From Loxodes magnus (taxonomy: Eukaryota > Ciliophora > Karyorelictea > Loxodida > Loxodidae): a stretch of DNA of 64,000 nt. The translations under genes were made by a program, and so were the position numbers. Under the pieces are notes generated by a model. The model was not told the DNA's origin. It did no database searches and worked only from the letters and a program-made list of their open reading frames with translations. This document shows, piece by piece, positions 1 through 13,092 of this stretch. How positions within the stretch are numbered: position 1 is the stretch's first letter; each line of letters starts with the position of its first letter. The stretch lies in NCBI GenBank assembly GCA_946699065.1, contig CAMPDV010000272.1, forward strand, positions 248,001-312,000, given 5' to 3'.

Positions 1-841
1 AGTGCGATCGCTATAACTCCTGACTCGTGTCCTTTCAAGGTCCTCGTACAACTACCAGTATTGAAATCCCATACACGAATCGTTCGATCGCCACTACCAG
101 ATACGATCCATTTCGTGTCATTGCTTAGTGCGATCGCTACGAATCAATTCTCGTGTCCTTTCAAGGTCCTCGTACAACTACCAGTATTGAAATCCCATAC
201 ACGAATCGTTCGATCGCCACTACCAGATACGATCCATTTCGTGTCATTGCTTAGTGCGATCGCTACGACTCTATTCTCGTGTCCTTTCAAAGTCCTCGTA
301 CCACTACCCGTATTGAAATCCCATACACGAATCGTTCCATCGTCACTACCAGATACGATCCATTTCGTGTCATTGCTTAGTGCGATCGCTACATATCAAT
401 TCTCGTGTCCTTTCAAGGTCCTCGTACCACTACCCGTATTGAAATCCCATACACGAATCGTTCGATCGCCACTACCAGATACGATCCATTTCGTGTCATT
501 GCTTAGTGCGATCGCTACGACTCAATTCTCGTGTCCTTTCAAGGTCCTCGTACAACTACCAGTATTGAAATCCCATACACGAATCGTTCGATCGCCACTA
601 CCAGATACGATCCATTTCGTGTCATTGCTTAGTGCGATCGCTACGACTCAATTCTCGTGTCCTTTCAAGGTCCTCGTACAACTACCAGTATTGAAATCCC
701 ATACACGAATCGTTCGATCGCCACTACCAGATACGATCCATTTCGTGTCATTGCTTAGTGCGATCGCTACAACTCAATTCTCGTGTCCTTTCAAGGTCCT
801 TGTACAACTACCCGTATTGAAATCCCATACACGAATCGTTC

Positions 842-1340
842 CATCGTAACTACCAGATACGATCCATTTCGTGTCATTGCTTAGTGCGATCGCTACAACT
901 CAATTCTCGTGTCCTTTCAAGGTCCTCGTACAACTACCCGTATTGAAATCCCATACACGAATCGTTCCATCGTCACGTCCAGATACGATCCATTTCGTGT
1001 CATTGCTTAGTGCGATCGCTACAACTCATAACTCGTGTACTTTCAAGGTCCTCGTACAACTACCAGTATTGAAATCCCATACACGAATCGTTCGATCGCC
1101 ACTATTAGATACGATCCATTTCGTGTCATTGCTTAGTGCGATCGCTACGACTCTATTCTCGTGTCCTTTCAAGGTCCTTGTACAACTACCCGTATTGAAA
1201 TCCCATACACGAATCGTTCGATCGCCACTACCAGATACGATCCATTTCGTGTCATTGCTTAGTGCGATCGCTACAACTCATAACTCGTGTACTTTCAAGG
1301 TACTCGTAAAACTACCAGTATTGAAATCCCATACACGAAT
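842..1340 (-). repeat. Four-unit duplicated block, left copy
   Basis: It shares with about 3866-4364 the same order of variants, including two rare ones: a turn reading SGRDDG (near 975 and 3999) and a turn reading SNSGD (near 1105 and 4129). The displacement is 3,024 bp, exactly 24 units. The copies part in the fourth unit, where the turn is GDG on the left and GDR on the right. Confidence 0.75.
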
Positions 1341-1907
1341 CGTTCCATCGCCACTACCAGATACGATCCATTTCGTGTCATTGCTTAGTGCGATCGCTAC
1401 AACTCAATTCTCGTGTCCTTTCAAGGTCCTCGTACAACTACCCGTATTGAAATCCCATACACGAATCGTTCCATCGCCACTACCAGATACGATCCATTTC
1501 GTGTCATTGCTTAGTGCGATCGCTACAACTCAATTCTCGTGTACTTTCAAGGTCCTCGTACAACTACCAGTATTGAAATCCCATACACGAATCGTTCCAT
1601 CGTCACTACCAGATACGATCCATTTCGTGTCATTGCTTAGTGCGATCGCTACGACTCTATTCTCGTGTCCTTTCAAGGTCCTCGTACCACTACCCGTATT
1701 GAAATCCCATACACGAATCGTTCCATCGTCACTACCAGATACGATCCATTTCGTGTCATTGCTTAGTGCGATCGCTACAACTCATAACTCGTGTACTTTC
1801 AAGGTACTCGTAAAACTACCAGTATTGAAATCCCATACACGAATCGTTCCATCGCCACTACCAGATACGATCCATTTCGTGTCATTGCTTAGTGCGATCG
1901 CTCCAAC

Positions 1908-2306
1908 TCAATTCTCGTGTCCTTTCAAGGTCCTCGTACAACTACCCGTATTGAAATCCCATACACGAATCGTTCGATCGCCACTACCAGATACGATCCA
2001 TTTCGTGTCATTGCTTAGTGCGATCGCTATAACTCCTGACTCGTTTCCTTTCAAGGTCCTCGTACAACTACCCGTATTGAAATCCCATACACGAATCGTT
2101 CGATCGCCACTACCAGATACGATCCATTTCGTGTCATTGCTTAGTGCGATCGCTATAACTCCTGACTCGTGTCCTTTCAAGGTCCTCGTACAACTACCAG
2201 TATTGAAATCCCATACACGAATCGTTCCATCGTCACTACCAGATACGATCCATTTCGTGTCATTGCTTAGTGCGATCGCTATAACTCCTGACTCGTGTCC
2301 TTTCAA
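1908..2306 (-). CDS. Stop-free WD40 stretch, four units
   Basis: The frame is open from 2411 to the TGA at 1908-1910; the listed start is the first TTG. Three consecutive heads are of the S-G-V type (GGA at the variable codon), one with GNES instead of GHES (His to Asn). Turns are DDG, GDR and GDR. This cluster of GGA units is the densest in the left flank and is why the run stays open. No ATG is present. Confidence 0.35.
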   Translation of the reverse strand: MKGHESGVIAIALSNDTKWIVSGSDDGTIRVWDFNTGSCTRTLKGHESGVIAIALSNDTKWIVSGSGDRTIRVWDFNTGSCTRTLKGNESGVIAIALSNDTKWIVSGSGDRTIRVWDFNTGSCTRTLKGHEN

Positions 2307-2411
2307 GGTACTCGTAAAACTACCAGTATTGAAATCCCATACACGAATCGTTCGATCGCCACTACCAGATACGATCCATTTCGTGTCATTGCTTAGTGCG
2401 ATCGCTCCAAC

Positions 2412-2684
2412 TCAATCCTCGTGTCCTATCAAGGTCCTCGTACAACTACCCGTATTGAAATCCCATACACGAATCGTTCGATCGTCACTACCAGATACGA
2501 TCCATTTCGTGTCATTGCTTAGTGCGATCGCTATAACTCCTGACTCGTGTCCTTTCAAGGTCCTCGTACAACTACCAGTATTGAAATCCCATACACGAAT
2601 CGTTCCATCGTCACTACCAGATACGATCCATTTCGTGTCATTGCTTAGTGCGATCGCTACGACTCTATTCTCGTGTCCTTTCAA
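2412..2684 (-). CDS. Stop-free WD40 stretch, three units
   Basis: The frame is open from 2789 to the TGA at 2412-2414, directly adjoining the four-unit run at its left. Heads are GHENRVVA and GHESGVIA. The last junction reads LIGHED (Lys to Ile, Asn to Asp), a rare variant. The listed start is a TTG inside the Leu-Lys junction of a unit. Confidence 0.3.
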   Translation of the reverse strand: MKGHENRVVAIALSNDTKWIVSGSDDGTIRVWDFNTGSCTRTLKGHESGVIAIALSNDTKWIVSGSDDRTIRVWDFNTGSCTRTLIGHED

Positions 2685-3865
2685 GGTCCTCGTACAACTA
2701 CCCTTATTGAAATCCCATACACGAATCGTTCGATCGCCACTACCAGATACGATCCATTTCGTGTCATTGCTTAGTGCGATCGCTCCAACTCAATCCTCGT
2801 GTCCTTTCAAGGTCCTCGTACAACTACCAGTATTGAAATCCCATACACGAATCGTTCGATCGCCACTACCAGATACGATCCATTTCGTGTCATTGCTTAG
2901 TGCGATCGCTACGACTCTATTCTCGTGTCCTTTCAAGGTCCTCGTACAACTACCAGTATTGAAATCCCATACACGAATCGTTCGATCGCCACTACCAGAT
3001 ACGATCCATTTCGTGTCATTGCTTAGTGCGATCGCTACAACTCAATTCTCGTGTCCTTTCAAGGTCCTCGTACAACTACCAGTATTGAAATCCCATACAC
3101 GAATCGTTCCATCGTCACTACCAGATACGATCCATTTCGTGTCATTGCTTAGTGCGATCGCTACGAATCAATTCTCGTGTCCTTTCAAGGTCCTCGTACA
3201 ACTACCCTTATTGAAATCCCATACACGAATCGTTCCATCGTCACTACCAGATACGATCCATTTCGTGTCATTGCTTAGTGCGATCGCTATAACTCCTGAC
3301 TCGTGTCCTTTCAAGGTCCTCGTACAACTACCAGTATTGAAATCCCATACACGAATCGTTCCATCGTCACTACCAGATACGATCCATTTCGTGTCATTGC
3401 TTAGTGCGATCGCTACAACTCATAACTCGTGTACTTTCAAGGTCCTTGTACAACTACCCGTATTGAAATCCCATACACGAATCGTTCCATCGTCACTACC
3501 AGATACGATCCATTTCGTGTCATTGCTTAGTGCGATCGCTACGACTCTATTCTCGTGTCCTTTCAAGGTCCTCGTACAACTACCAGTATTGAAATCCCAT
3601 ACCCGAATCGTTCCATCGTAACTACCAGATACGATCCATTTCGTGTCATTGCTTAGTGCGATCGCTACAACTCAATTCTCGTGTCCTTTCAAGGTCCTCG
3701 TACAACTACCCGTATTGAAATCCCATACACGAATCGTTCGATCGCCACTACCAGATACGATCCATTTCGTGTCATTGCTTTGTGCGATCGCTCCAACTAC
3801 AAACTCGTGTCCTTTCAAGGTCCTTGTACAACTACCAGTATTGAAATCCCATACACGAATCGTTC

Positions 3866-4364
3866 CATCGTAACTACCAGATACGATCCATTTCGTGTCA
3901 TTGCTTAGTGCGATCGCTACAACTCAATTCTCGTGTCCTTTCAAGGTCCTCGTACAACTACCCGTATTGAAATCCCATACACGAATCGTTCCATCGTCAC
4001 GTCCAGATACGATCCATTTCGTGTCATTGCTTAGTGCGATCGCTACAACTCATAACTCGTGTACTTTCAAGGTCCTCGTACAACTACCAGTATTGAAATC
4101 CCATACACGAATCGTTCGATCGCCACTATTAGATACGATCCATTTCGTGTCATTGCTTAGTGCGATCGCTACGACTCTATTCTCGTGTCCTTTCAAGGTC
4201 CTTGTACAACTACCCGTATTGAAATCCCATACACGAATCGTTCGATCGCCACTACCAGATACGATCCATTTCGTGTCATTGCTTAGTGCGATCGCTACAA
4301 CTCATAACTCGTGTACTTTCAAGGTACTCGTAAAACTACCAGTATTGAAATCCCATACACGAAT
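3866..4364 (-). repeat. Four-unit duplicated block, right copy
   Basis: Right copy of the block at 842-1340, displaced by 24 units. It lies just beside the start of the 28-unit block at 4147, so the two duplications overlap by about two units. Confidence 0.75.
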
Positions 4365-7300
4365 CGTTCGATCGCCACTACCAGATACGATCCATTTCGT
4401 GTCATTGCTTAGTGCGATCGCTACGACTCTATTCTCGTGTCCTTTCAAGGTCCTCGTACAACTACCAGTATTGAAATCCCATACACGAATCGTTCCATCG
4501 TAACTACCAGATACGATCCATTTCGTGTCATTGCTTAGTGCGATCGCTACAACTCATAACTCGTGTCCTTTCAACGTCCTTGTACAACTACCAGTATTGA
4601 AATCCCATACACGAATCGTTCCATCGCCACTACCAGATACGATCCATTTCGTGTCATTGCTTAGTGCGATCGCTACAACTACAAACTCCTTTCCTTTCAA
4701 GGTCCTCGTACAACTACCAGTATTGAAATCCCATACCCGAATCGTTCCATCGTAACTACCAGATACGATCCATTTCGTGTCATTGCTTAGTGCGATCGCT
4801 ATAACTCAATTCTCGTGTCCTTTCAAGGTCCTCGTACAACTACCCGTATTGAAATCCCATACCCGAATCGTTCCATCGTAACTACCAGATACGATCCATT
4901 TCGTGTCATTGCTTAGTGCGATCGCTACGACTACAAACTCGTGTCCTTTCAAGGTCCTCTTACAACTACCCGTATTGAAATCCCATACCCGAATCGTTCC
5001 ATCGTAACTACCAGATACGATCCATTTCGTGTCATTGCTTAGTGCGATCGCTACGACTCAATTCTCCTTTCCTTTCAAGGTCCTCGTACAACTACCCGTA
5101 TTGAAATCCCATACCCGAATCGTTCCATCGTAACTACCAGACACGATCCATTTCGTGTCATTGCTTAGTGCGATCGCTACAACTCAATTCTCGTGTCCTT
5201 TCAAGGTCCTCGTACAACTACCCGTATTGAAATCCGATACACGAATCGTTCCATCGTCACTACCAGATACGATCCATTTCGTGTCATTGCTTAGTGCGAT
5301 CGCTACGACTCAATTCTCCTTTCCTTTCAAGGTCCTCGTACAACTACCCGTATTGAAATCCCATACACGAATCGTTCCATCGTAACTACCAGATACGATC
5401 CATTTCGTGTCATTGCTTAGTGCGATCGCTACAACTACAAACTCCTTTCCTTTCAAGGTCCTCGTACAACTACCAGTATTGAAATCCCATACACGAATCG
5501 TTCGATCGCCACTACCAGATACGATCCATTTCGTGTCATTGCTTAGTGCGATCGCTACGACTCAATTCTCGTGTCCTTTCAAGGTCCTCGTACAACTACC
5601 AGTATTGAAATCCCATACCCGAATCGTTCCATCGTAACTACCAGATACGATCCATTTCGTGTCATTGCTTAGTGCGATCGCTACGACTCAATTCTCGTGT
5701 CCTTTCAAGGTCCTTGTACAAATACCCGTATTGAAATCCCATACACGAATCGTTCGATCGCCACTACCAGATACGATCCATTTCGTGTCATTGCTTAGTG
5801 CGATCGCTACAACTCATAACTCGTGTACTTTCAAGGTACTCGTAAAACTACCAGTATTGAAATCCCATACACGAATCGTTCGATCGCCACTACCAGATAC
5901 GATCCATTTCGTGTCATTGCTTAGTGCGATCGCTACGACTCTATTCTCGTGTCCTTTCAAGGTCCTCGTACAACTACCAGTATTGAAATCCCATACACGA
6001 ATCGTTCGATCGCCACTACCAGATACGATCCATTTCGTGTCATTGCTTAGTGCGATCGCTACAACTCAATTCTCGTGTCCTTTCAAGGTCCTTGTACAAC
6101 TACCAGTATTGAAATCCCATACCCGAATCGTTCCATCGTAACTACCAGATACGATCCATTTCGTGTCATTGCTTAGTGCGATCGCTACGACTCAATTCTC
6201 CTTTCCTTTCAAGGTCCTTGTACAACTACCAGTATTGAAATCCCATACACGAATCGTTCCATCGTAACTACCAGATACGATCCATTTCGTGTCATTGCTT
6301 AGTGCGATCGCTACGACTCAATTCTCGTGTCCTTTCAAGGTCCTTGTACAACTACCAGTATTGAAATCCCATACACGAATCGTTCCATCGCCACTACCAG
6401 ATACGATCCATTTCGTGTCATTGCTTAGTGCGATCGCTACAACTACAAACTCCTTTCCTTTCAAGGTCCTCGTACAACTACCAGTATTGAAATCCCATAC
6501 CCGAATCGTTCCATCGTAACTACCAGATACGATCCATTTCGTGTCATTGCTTAGTGCGATCGCTACAACTCAATTCTCGTGTCCTTTCAAGGTCCTCTTA
6601 CAACTACCCGTATTGAAATCCCATACCCGAATCGTTCCATCGTAACTACCAGATACGATCCATTTCGTGTCATTGCTTAGTGCGATCGCTACAACTCAAT
6701 TCTCGTGTCCTTTCAAGGTCCTCGTACAACTACCCGTATTGAAATCCGATACACGAATCGTTCGATCGCCACTACCAGATACGATCCATTTCGTGTCATT
6801 GCTTAGTGCGATCGCTACAACTCAATTCTCGTGTCCTTTCAAGGTCCTCGTACAACTACCAGTATTGAAATCCCATACCCGAATCGTTCCATCGTAACTA
6901 CCAGATACGATCCATTTCGTGTCATTGCTTAGTGCGATCGCTACGACTCAATTCTCCTTTCCTTTCAAGGTCCTCGTACAACTACCCGTATTGAAATCCC
7001 ATACACGAATCGTTCCATCGTAACTACCAGATACGATCCATTTCGTGTCATTGCTTAGTGCGATCGCTACGACTCAATTCTCGTGTCCTTTCAAGGTCCT
7101 TGTACAACTACCCGTATTGAAATCCCATACACGAATCGTTCGATCGCCACTACCAGATACGATCCATTTCGTGTCATTGCTTAGTGCGATCGCTACAACT
7201 ACAAACTCCTTTCCTTTCAAGGTCCTCGTACAACTACCCGTATTGAAATCCCATACACGAATCGTTCGATCGCCACTACCAGATACGATCCATTTCGTGT

Positions 7301-7674
7301 CATTGCTTAGTGCGATCGCTACGACTCAATTCTCGTGTCCTTTCAAGGTCCTCGTACAACTACCAGTATTGAAATCCCATACCCGAATCGTTCCATCGTA
7401 ACTACCAGATACGATCCATTTCGTGTCATTGCTTAGTGCGATCGCTACGACTCTATTCTCGTGTCCTTTCAAGGTCCTCGTACAACTACCAGTATTGAAA
7501 TCCCATACCCGAATCGTTCCATCGTAACTACCAGATACGATCCATTTCGTGTCATTGCTTAGTGCGATCGCTACGACTCAATTCTCCTTTCCTTTCAAGG
7601 TCCTCGTACAACTACCCGTATTGAAATCCCATACACGAATCGTTCCATCGTCACTACCAGATACGATCCATTTC
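4147..7674 (-). repeat. 28-unit duplicated block, left copy
   Basis: The order of unit variants here repeats at 9565-13092 with a constant displacement of 5,418 bp (43 units). Shared landmarks include the rare CAACGTCC variant near 4573 and 9991, the GTGTAC (Gly to Val) units, and the WD-to-SD units near 5234 and 10653. The left limit is the unit before 4147 (different head) and the right limit is the unit at 7675. Confidence 0.8.
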
Positions 7675-9282
7675 GTGTCATTGCTTAGTGCGATCGCTAC
7701 AACTCATAACTCGTGTACTTTCAAGGTACTCGTAAAACTACCAGTATTGAAATCCCATACACGAATCGTTCGATCGCCACTACCAGATACGATCCATTTC
7801 GTGTCATTGCTTAGTGCGATCGCTACGACTCTATTCTCGTGTCCTTTCAAGGTCCTCGTACAACTACCAGTATTGAAATCCCATACACGAATCGTTCCAT
7901 CGTAACTACCAGATACGATCCATTTCGTGTCATTGCTTAGTGCGATCGCTACAACTCATAACTCGTGTCCTTTCAACGTCCTTGTACAACTACCAGTATT
8001 GAAATCCCATACACGAATCGTTCCATCGCCACTACCAGATACGATCCATTTCGTGTCATTGCTTAGTGCGATCGCTACAACTACAAACTCCTTTCCTTTC
8101 AAGGTCCTCGTACAACTACCAGTATTGAAATCCCATACCCGAATCGTTCCATCGTAACTACCAGATACGATCCATTTCGTGTCATTGCTTAGTGCGATCG
8201 CTATAACTCAATTCTCGTGTCCTTTCAAGGTCCTCGTACAACTACCCGTATTGAAATCCCATACCCGAATCGTTCCATCGTAACTACCAGATACGATCCA
8301 TTTCGTGTCATTGCTTAGTGCGATCGCTACGACTACAAACTCGTGTCCTTTCAAGGTCCTCTTACAACTACCCGTATTGAAATCCCATACCCGAATCGTT
8401 CCATCGTAACTACCAGATACGATCCATTTCGTGTCATTGCTTAGTGCGATCGCTACGACTCAATTCTCCTTTCCTTTCAAGGTCCTCGTACAACTACCCG
8501 TATTGAAATCCCATACCCGAATCGTTCCATCGTAACTACCAGACACGATCCATTTCGTGTCATTGCTTAGTGCGATCGCTACAACTCAATTCTCGTGTCC
8601 TTTCAAGGTCCTCGTACAACTACCCGTATTGAAATCCGATACACGAATCGTTCCATCGTCACTACCAGATACGATCCATTTCGTGTCATTGCTTAGTGCG
8701 ATCGCTACGACTCAATTCTCCTTTCCTTTCAAGGTCCTCGTACAACTACCCGTATTGAAATCCCATACACGAATCGTTCCATCGTAACTACCAGATACGA
8801 TCCATTTCGTGTCATTGCTTAGTGCGATCGCTACAACTACAAACTCCTTTCCTTTCAAGGTCCTCGTACAACTACCAGTATTGAAATCCCATACACGAAT
8901 CGTTCGATCGCCACTACCAGATACGATCCATTTCGTGTCATTGCTTAGTGCGATCGCTACGACTCAATTCTCGTGTCCTTTCAAGGTCCTCGTACAACTA
9001 CCAGTATTGAAATCCCATACCCGAATCGTTCCATCGTAACTACCAGATACGATCCATTTCGTGTCATTGCTTAGTGCGATCGCTACGACTCAATTCTCGT
9101 GTCCTTTCAAGGTCCTTGTACAAATACCCGTATTGAAATCCCATACACGAATCGTTCGATCGCCACTACCAGATACGATCCATTTCGTGTCATTGCTTAG
9201 TGCGATCGCTACAACTCATAACTCGTGTACTTTCAAGGTACTCGTAAAACTACCAGTATTGAAATCCCATACACGAATCGTT
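7675..9282 (-). repeat. About 13-unit block, third copy of the 4273-5880 series
   Basis: It repeats 4273-5880 with a displacement of 3,402 bp (27 units), so this series is present three times (about 4273, 7675 and 9691). It contains the CAACGTCC marker near 7975. The copy parts from the left one within the unit at 9187, where the turn is DDG instead of GDR. Confidence 0.75.
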
Positions 9283-9341
9283 CCATCGTCACTACCAGAT
9301 ACGATCCATTTCGTGTCATTGCTTAGTGCGATCGCTACGAC

Positions 9342-9614
9342 TCAATTCTCCTTTCCTTTCAAGGTCCTCGTACAACTACCCGTATTGAAATCCCATACAC
9401 GAATCGTTCCATCGTAACTACCAGATACGATCCATTTCGTGTCATTGCTTAGTGCGATCGCTACAACTACAAACTCCTTTCCTTTCAAGGTCCTCGTACA
9501 ACTACCAGTATTGAAATCCCATACACGAATCGTTCGATCGCCACTACCAGATACGATCCATTTCGTGTCATTGCTTAGTGCGATCGCTACGACTCTATTC
9601 TCGTGTCCTTTCAA
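9342..9614 (-). CDS. Stop-free WD40 stretch, three units
   Basis: The frame is open from 9719 to the TGA at 9342-9344. Heads are GHENRVVA then GKEFVVVA, and the run ends at GKEN followed by TGA. The GKE head (His to Lys) loses the conserved GH histidine. No ATG; TTG is the only start-like codon. Confidence 0.3.
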   Translation of the reverse strand: MKGHENRVVAIALSNDTKWIVSGSGDRTIRVWDFNTGSCTRTLKGKEFVVVAIALSNDTKWIVSGSYDGTIRVWDFNTGSCTRTLKGKEN

Positions 9615-12600
9615 GGTCCTTGTACAACTACCCGTATTGAAATCCCATACACGAATCGTTCGATCGCCACTACCAGATACGATCCATTTCGTGTCATTGC
9701 TTAGTGCGATCGCTACAACTCATAACTCGTGTACTTTCAAGGTACTCGTAAAACTACCAGTATTGAAATCCCATACACGAATCGTTCGATCGCCACTACC
9801 AGATACGATCCATTTCGTGTCATTGCTTAGTGCGATCGCTACGACTCTATTCTCGTGTCCTTTCAAGGTCCTCGTACAACTACCAGTATTGAAATCCCAT
9901 ACACGAATCGTTCCATCGTAACTACCAGATACGATCCATTTCGTGTCATTGCTTAGTGCGATCGCTACAACTCATAACTCGTGTCCTTTCAACGTCCTTG
10001 TACAACTACCAGTATTGAAATCCCATACACGAATCGTTCCATCGCCACTACCAGATACGATCCATTTCGTGTCATTGCTTAGTGCGATCGCTACAACTAC
10101 AAACTCCTTTCCTTTCAAGGTCCTCGTACAACTACCAGTATTGAAATCCCATACCCGAATCGTTCCATCGTAACTACCAGATACGATCCATTTCGTGTCA
10201 TTGCTTAGTGCGATCGCTATAACTCAATTCTCGTGTCCTTTCAAGGTCCTCGTACAACTACCCGTATTGAAATCCCATACCCGAATCGTTCCATCGTAAC
10301 TACCAGATACGATCCATTTCGTGTCATTGCTTAGTGCGATCGCTACGACTACAAACTCGTGTCCTTTCAAGGTCCTCTTACAACTACCCGTATTGAAATC
10401 CCATACCCGAATCGTTCCATCGTAACTACCAGATACGATCCATTTCGTGTCATTGCTTAGTGCGATCGCTACGACTCAATTCTCCTTTCCTTTCAAGGTC
10501 CTCGTACAACTACCCGTATTGAAATCCCATACCCGAATCGTTCCATCGTAACTACCAGACACGATCCATTTCGTGTCATTGCTTAGTGCGATCGCTACAA
10601 CTCAATTCTCGTGTCCTTTCAAGGTCCTCGTACAACTACCCGTATTGAAATCCGATACACGAATCGTTCCATCGTCACTACCAGATACGATCCATTTCGT
10701 GTCATTGCTTAGTGCGATCGCTACGACTCAATTCTCCTTTCCTTTCAAGGTCCTCGTACAACTACCCGTATTGAAATCCCATACACGAATCGTTCCATCG
10801 TAACTACCAGATACGATCCATTTCGTGTCATTGCTTAGTGCGATCGCTACAACTACAAACTCCTTTCCTTTCAAGGTCCTCGTACAACTACCAGTATTGA
10901 AATCCCATACACGAATCGTTCGATCGCCACTACCAGATACGATCCATTTCGTGTCATTGCTTAGTGCGATCGCTACGACTCAATTCTCGTGTCCTTTCAA
11001 GGTCCTCGTACAACTACCAGTATTGAAATCCCATACCCGAATCGTTCCATCGTAACTACCAGATACGATCCATTTCGTGTCATTGCTTAGTGCGATCGCT
11101 ACGACTCAATTCTCGTGTCCTTTCAAGGTCCTTGTACAAATACCCGTATTGAAATCCCATACACGAATCGTTCGATCGCCACTACCAGATACGATCCATT
11201 TCGTGTCATTGCTTAGTGCGATCGCTACAACTCATAACTCGTGTACTTTCAAGGTACTCGTAAAACTACCAGTATTGAAATCCCATACACGAATCGTTCG
11301 ATCGCCACTACCAGATACGATCCATTTCGTGTCATTGCTTAGTGCGATCGCTACGACTCTATTCTCGTGTCCTTTCAAGGTCCTCGTACAACTACCAGTA
11401 TTGAAATCCCATACACGAATCGTTCGATCGCCACTACCAGATACGATCCATTTCGTGTCATTGCTTAGTGCGATCGCTACAACTCAATTCTCGTGTCCTT
11501 TCAAGGTCCTTGTACAACTACCAGTATTGAAATCCCATACCCGAATCGTTCCATCGTAACTACCAGATACGATCCATTTCGTGTCATTGCTTAGTGCGAT
11601 CGCTACGACTCAATTCTCCTTTCCTTTCAAGGTCCTTGTACAACTACCAGTATTGAAATCCCATACACGAATCGTTCCATCGTAACTACCAGATACGATC
11701 CATTTCGTGTCATTGCTTAGTGCGATCGCTACGACTCAATTCTCGTGTCCTTTCAAGGTCCTTGTACAACTACCAGTATTGAAATCCCATACACGAATCG
11801 TTCCATCGCCACTACCAGATACGATCCATTTCGTGTCATTGCTTAGTGCGATCGCTACAACTACAAACTCCTTTCCTTTCAAGGTCCTCGTACAACTACC
11901 AGTATTGAAATCCCATACCCGAATCGTTCCATCGTAACTACCAGATACGATCCATTTCGTGTCATTGCTTAGTGCGATCGCTACAACTCAATTCTCGTGT
12001 CCTTTCAAGGTCCTCTTACAACTACCCGTATTGAAATCCCATACCCGAATCGTTCCATCGTAACTACCAGATACGATCCATTTCGTGTCATTGCTTAGTG
12101 CGATCGCTACAACTCAATTCTCGTGTCCTTTCAAGGTCCTCGTACAACTACCCGTATTGAAATCCGATACACGAATCGTTCGATCGCCACTACCAGATAC
12201 GATCCATTTCGTGTCATTGCTTAGTGCGATCGCTACAACTCAATTCTCGTGTCCTTTCAAGGTCCTCGTACAACTACCAGTATTGAAATCCCATACCCGA
12301 ATCGTTCCATCGTAACTACCAGATACGATCCATTTCGTGTCATTGCTTAGTGCGATCGCTACGACTCAATTCTCCTTTCCTTTCAAGGTCCTCGTACAAC
12401 TACCCGTATTGAAATCCCATACACGAATCGTTCCATCGTAACTACCAGATACGATCCATTTCGTGTCATTGCTTAGTGCGATCGCTACGACTCAATTCTC
12501 GTGTCCTTTCAAGGTCCTTGTACAACTACCCGTATTGAAATCCCATACACGAATCGTTCGATCGCCACTACCAGATACGATCCATTTCGTGTCATTGCTT

Positions 12601-13092
12601 AGTGCGATCGCTACAACTACAAACTCCTTTCCTTTCAAGGTCCTCGTACAACTACCCGTATTGAAATCCCATACACGAATCGTTCGATCGCCACTACCAG
12701 ATACGATCCATTTCGTGTCATTGCTTAGTGCGATCGCTACGACTCAATTCTCGTGTCCTTTCAAGGTCCTCGTACAACTACCAGTATTGAAATCCCATAC
12801 CCGAATCGTTCCATCGTAACTACCAGATACGATCCATTTCGTGTCATTGCTTAGTGCGATCGCTACGACTCTATTCTCGTGTCCTTTCAAGGTCCTCGTA
12901 CAACTACCAGTATTGAAATCCCATACCCGAATCGTTCCATCGTAACTACCAGATACGATCCATTTCGTGTCATTGCTTAGTGCGATCGCTACGACTCAAT
13001 TCTCCTTTCCTTTCAAGGTCCTCGTACAACTACCCGTATTGAAATCCCATACACGAATCGTTCCATCGTCACTACCAGATACGATCCATTTC
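9565..13092 (-). repeat. 28-unit duplicated block, right copy
   Basis: Right copy of 4147-7674. At 13093 the next unit has a GKEN head, where the left copy has GTGTAC/HEL. Confidence 0.8.

Noticed and set aside
871-3621. Plus-strand open frame of 916 codons made of 42-residue repeats
   Set aside because: It is the antisense of the WD40 frame. It stays open only because no unit in this stretch has the TAC (YDG) turn, whose reverse complement supplies the plus-strand TAA. The peptide has no recognisable domain.
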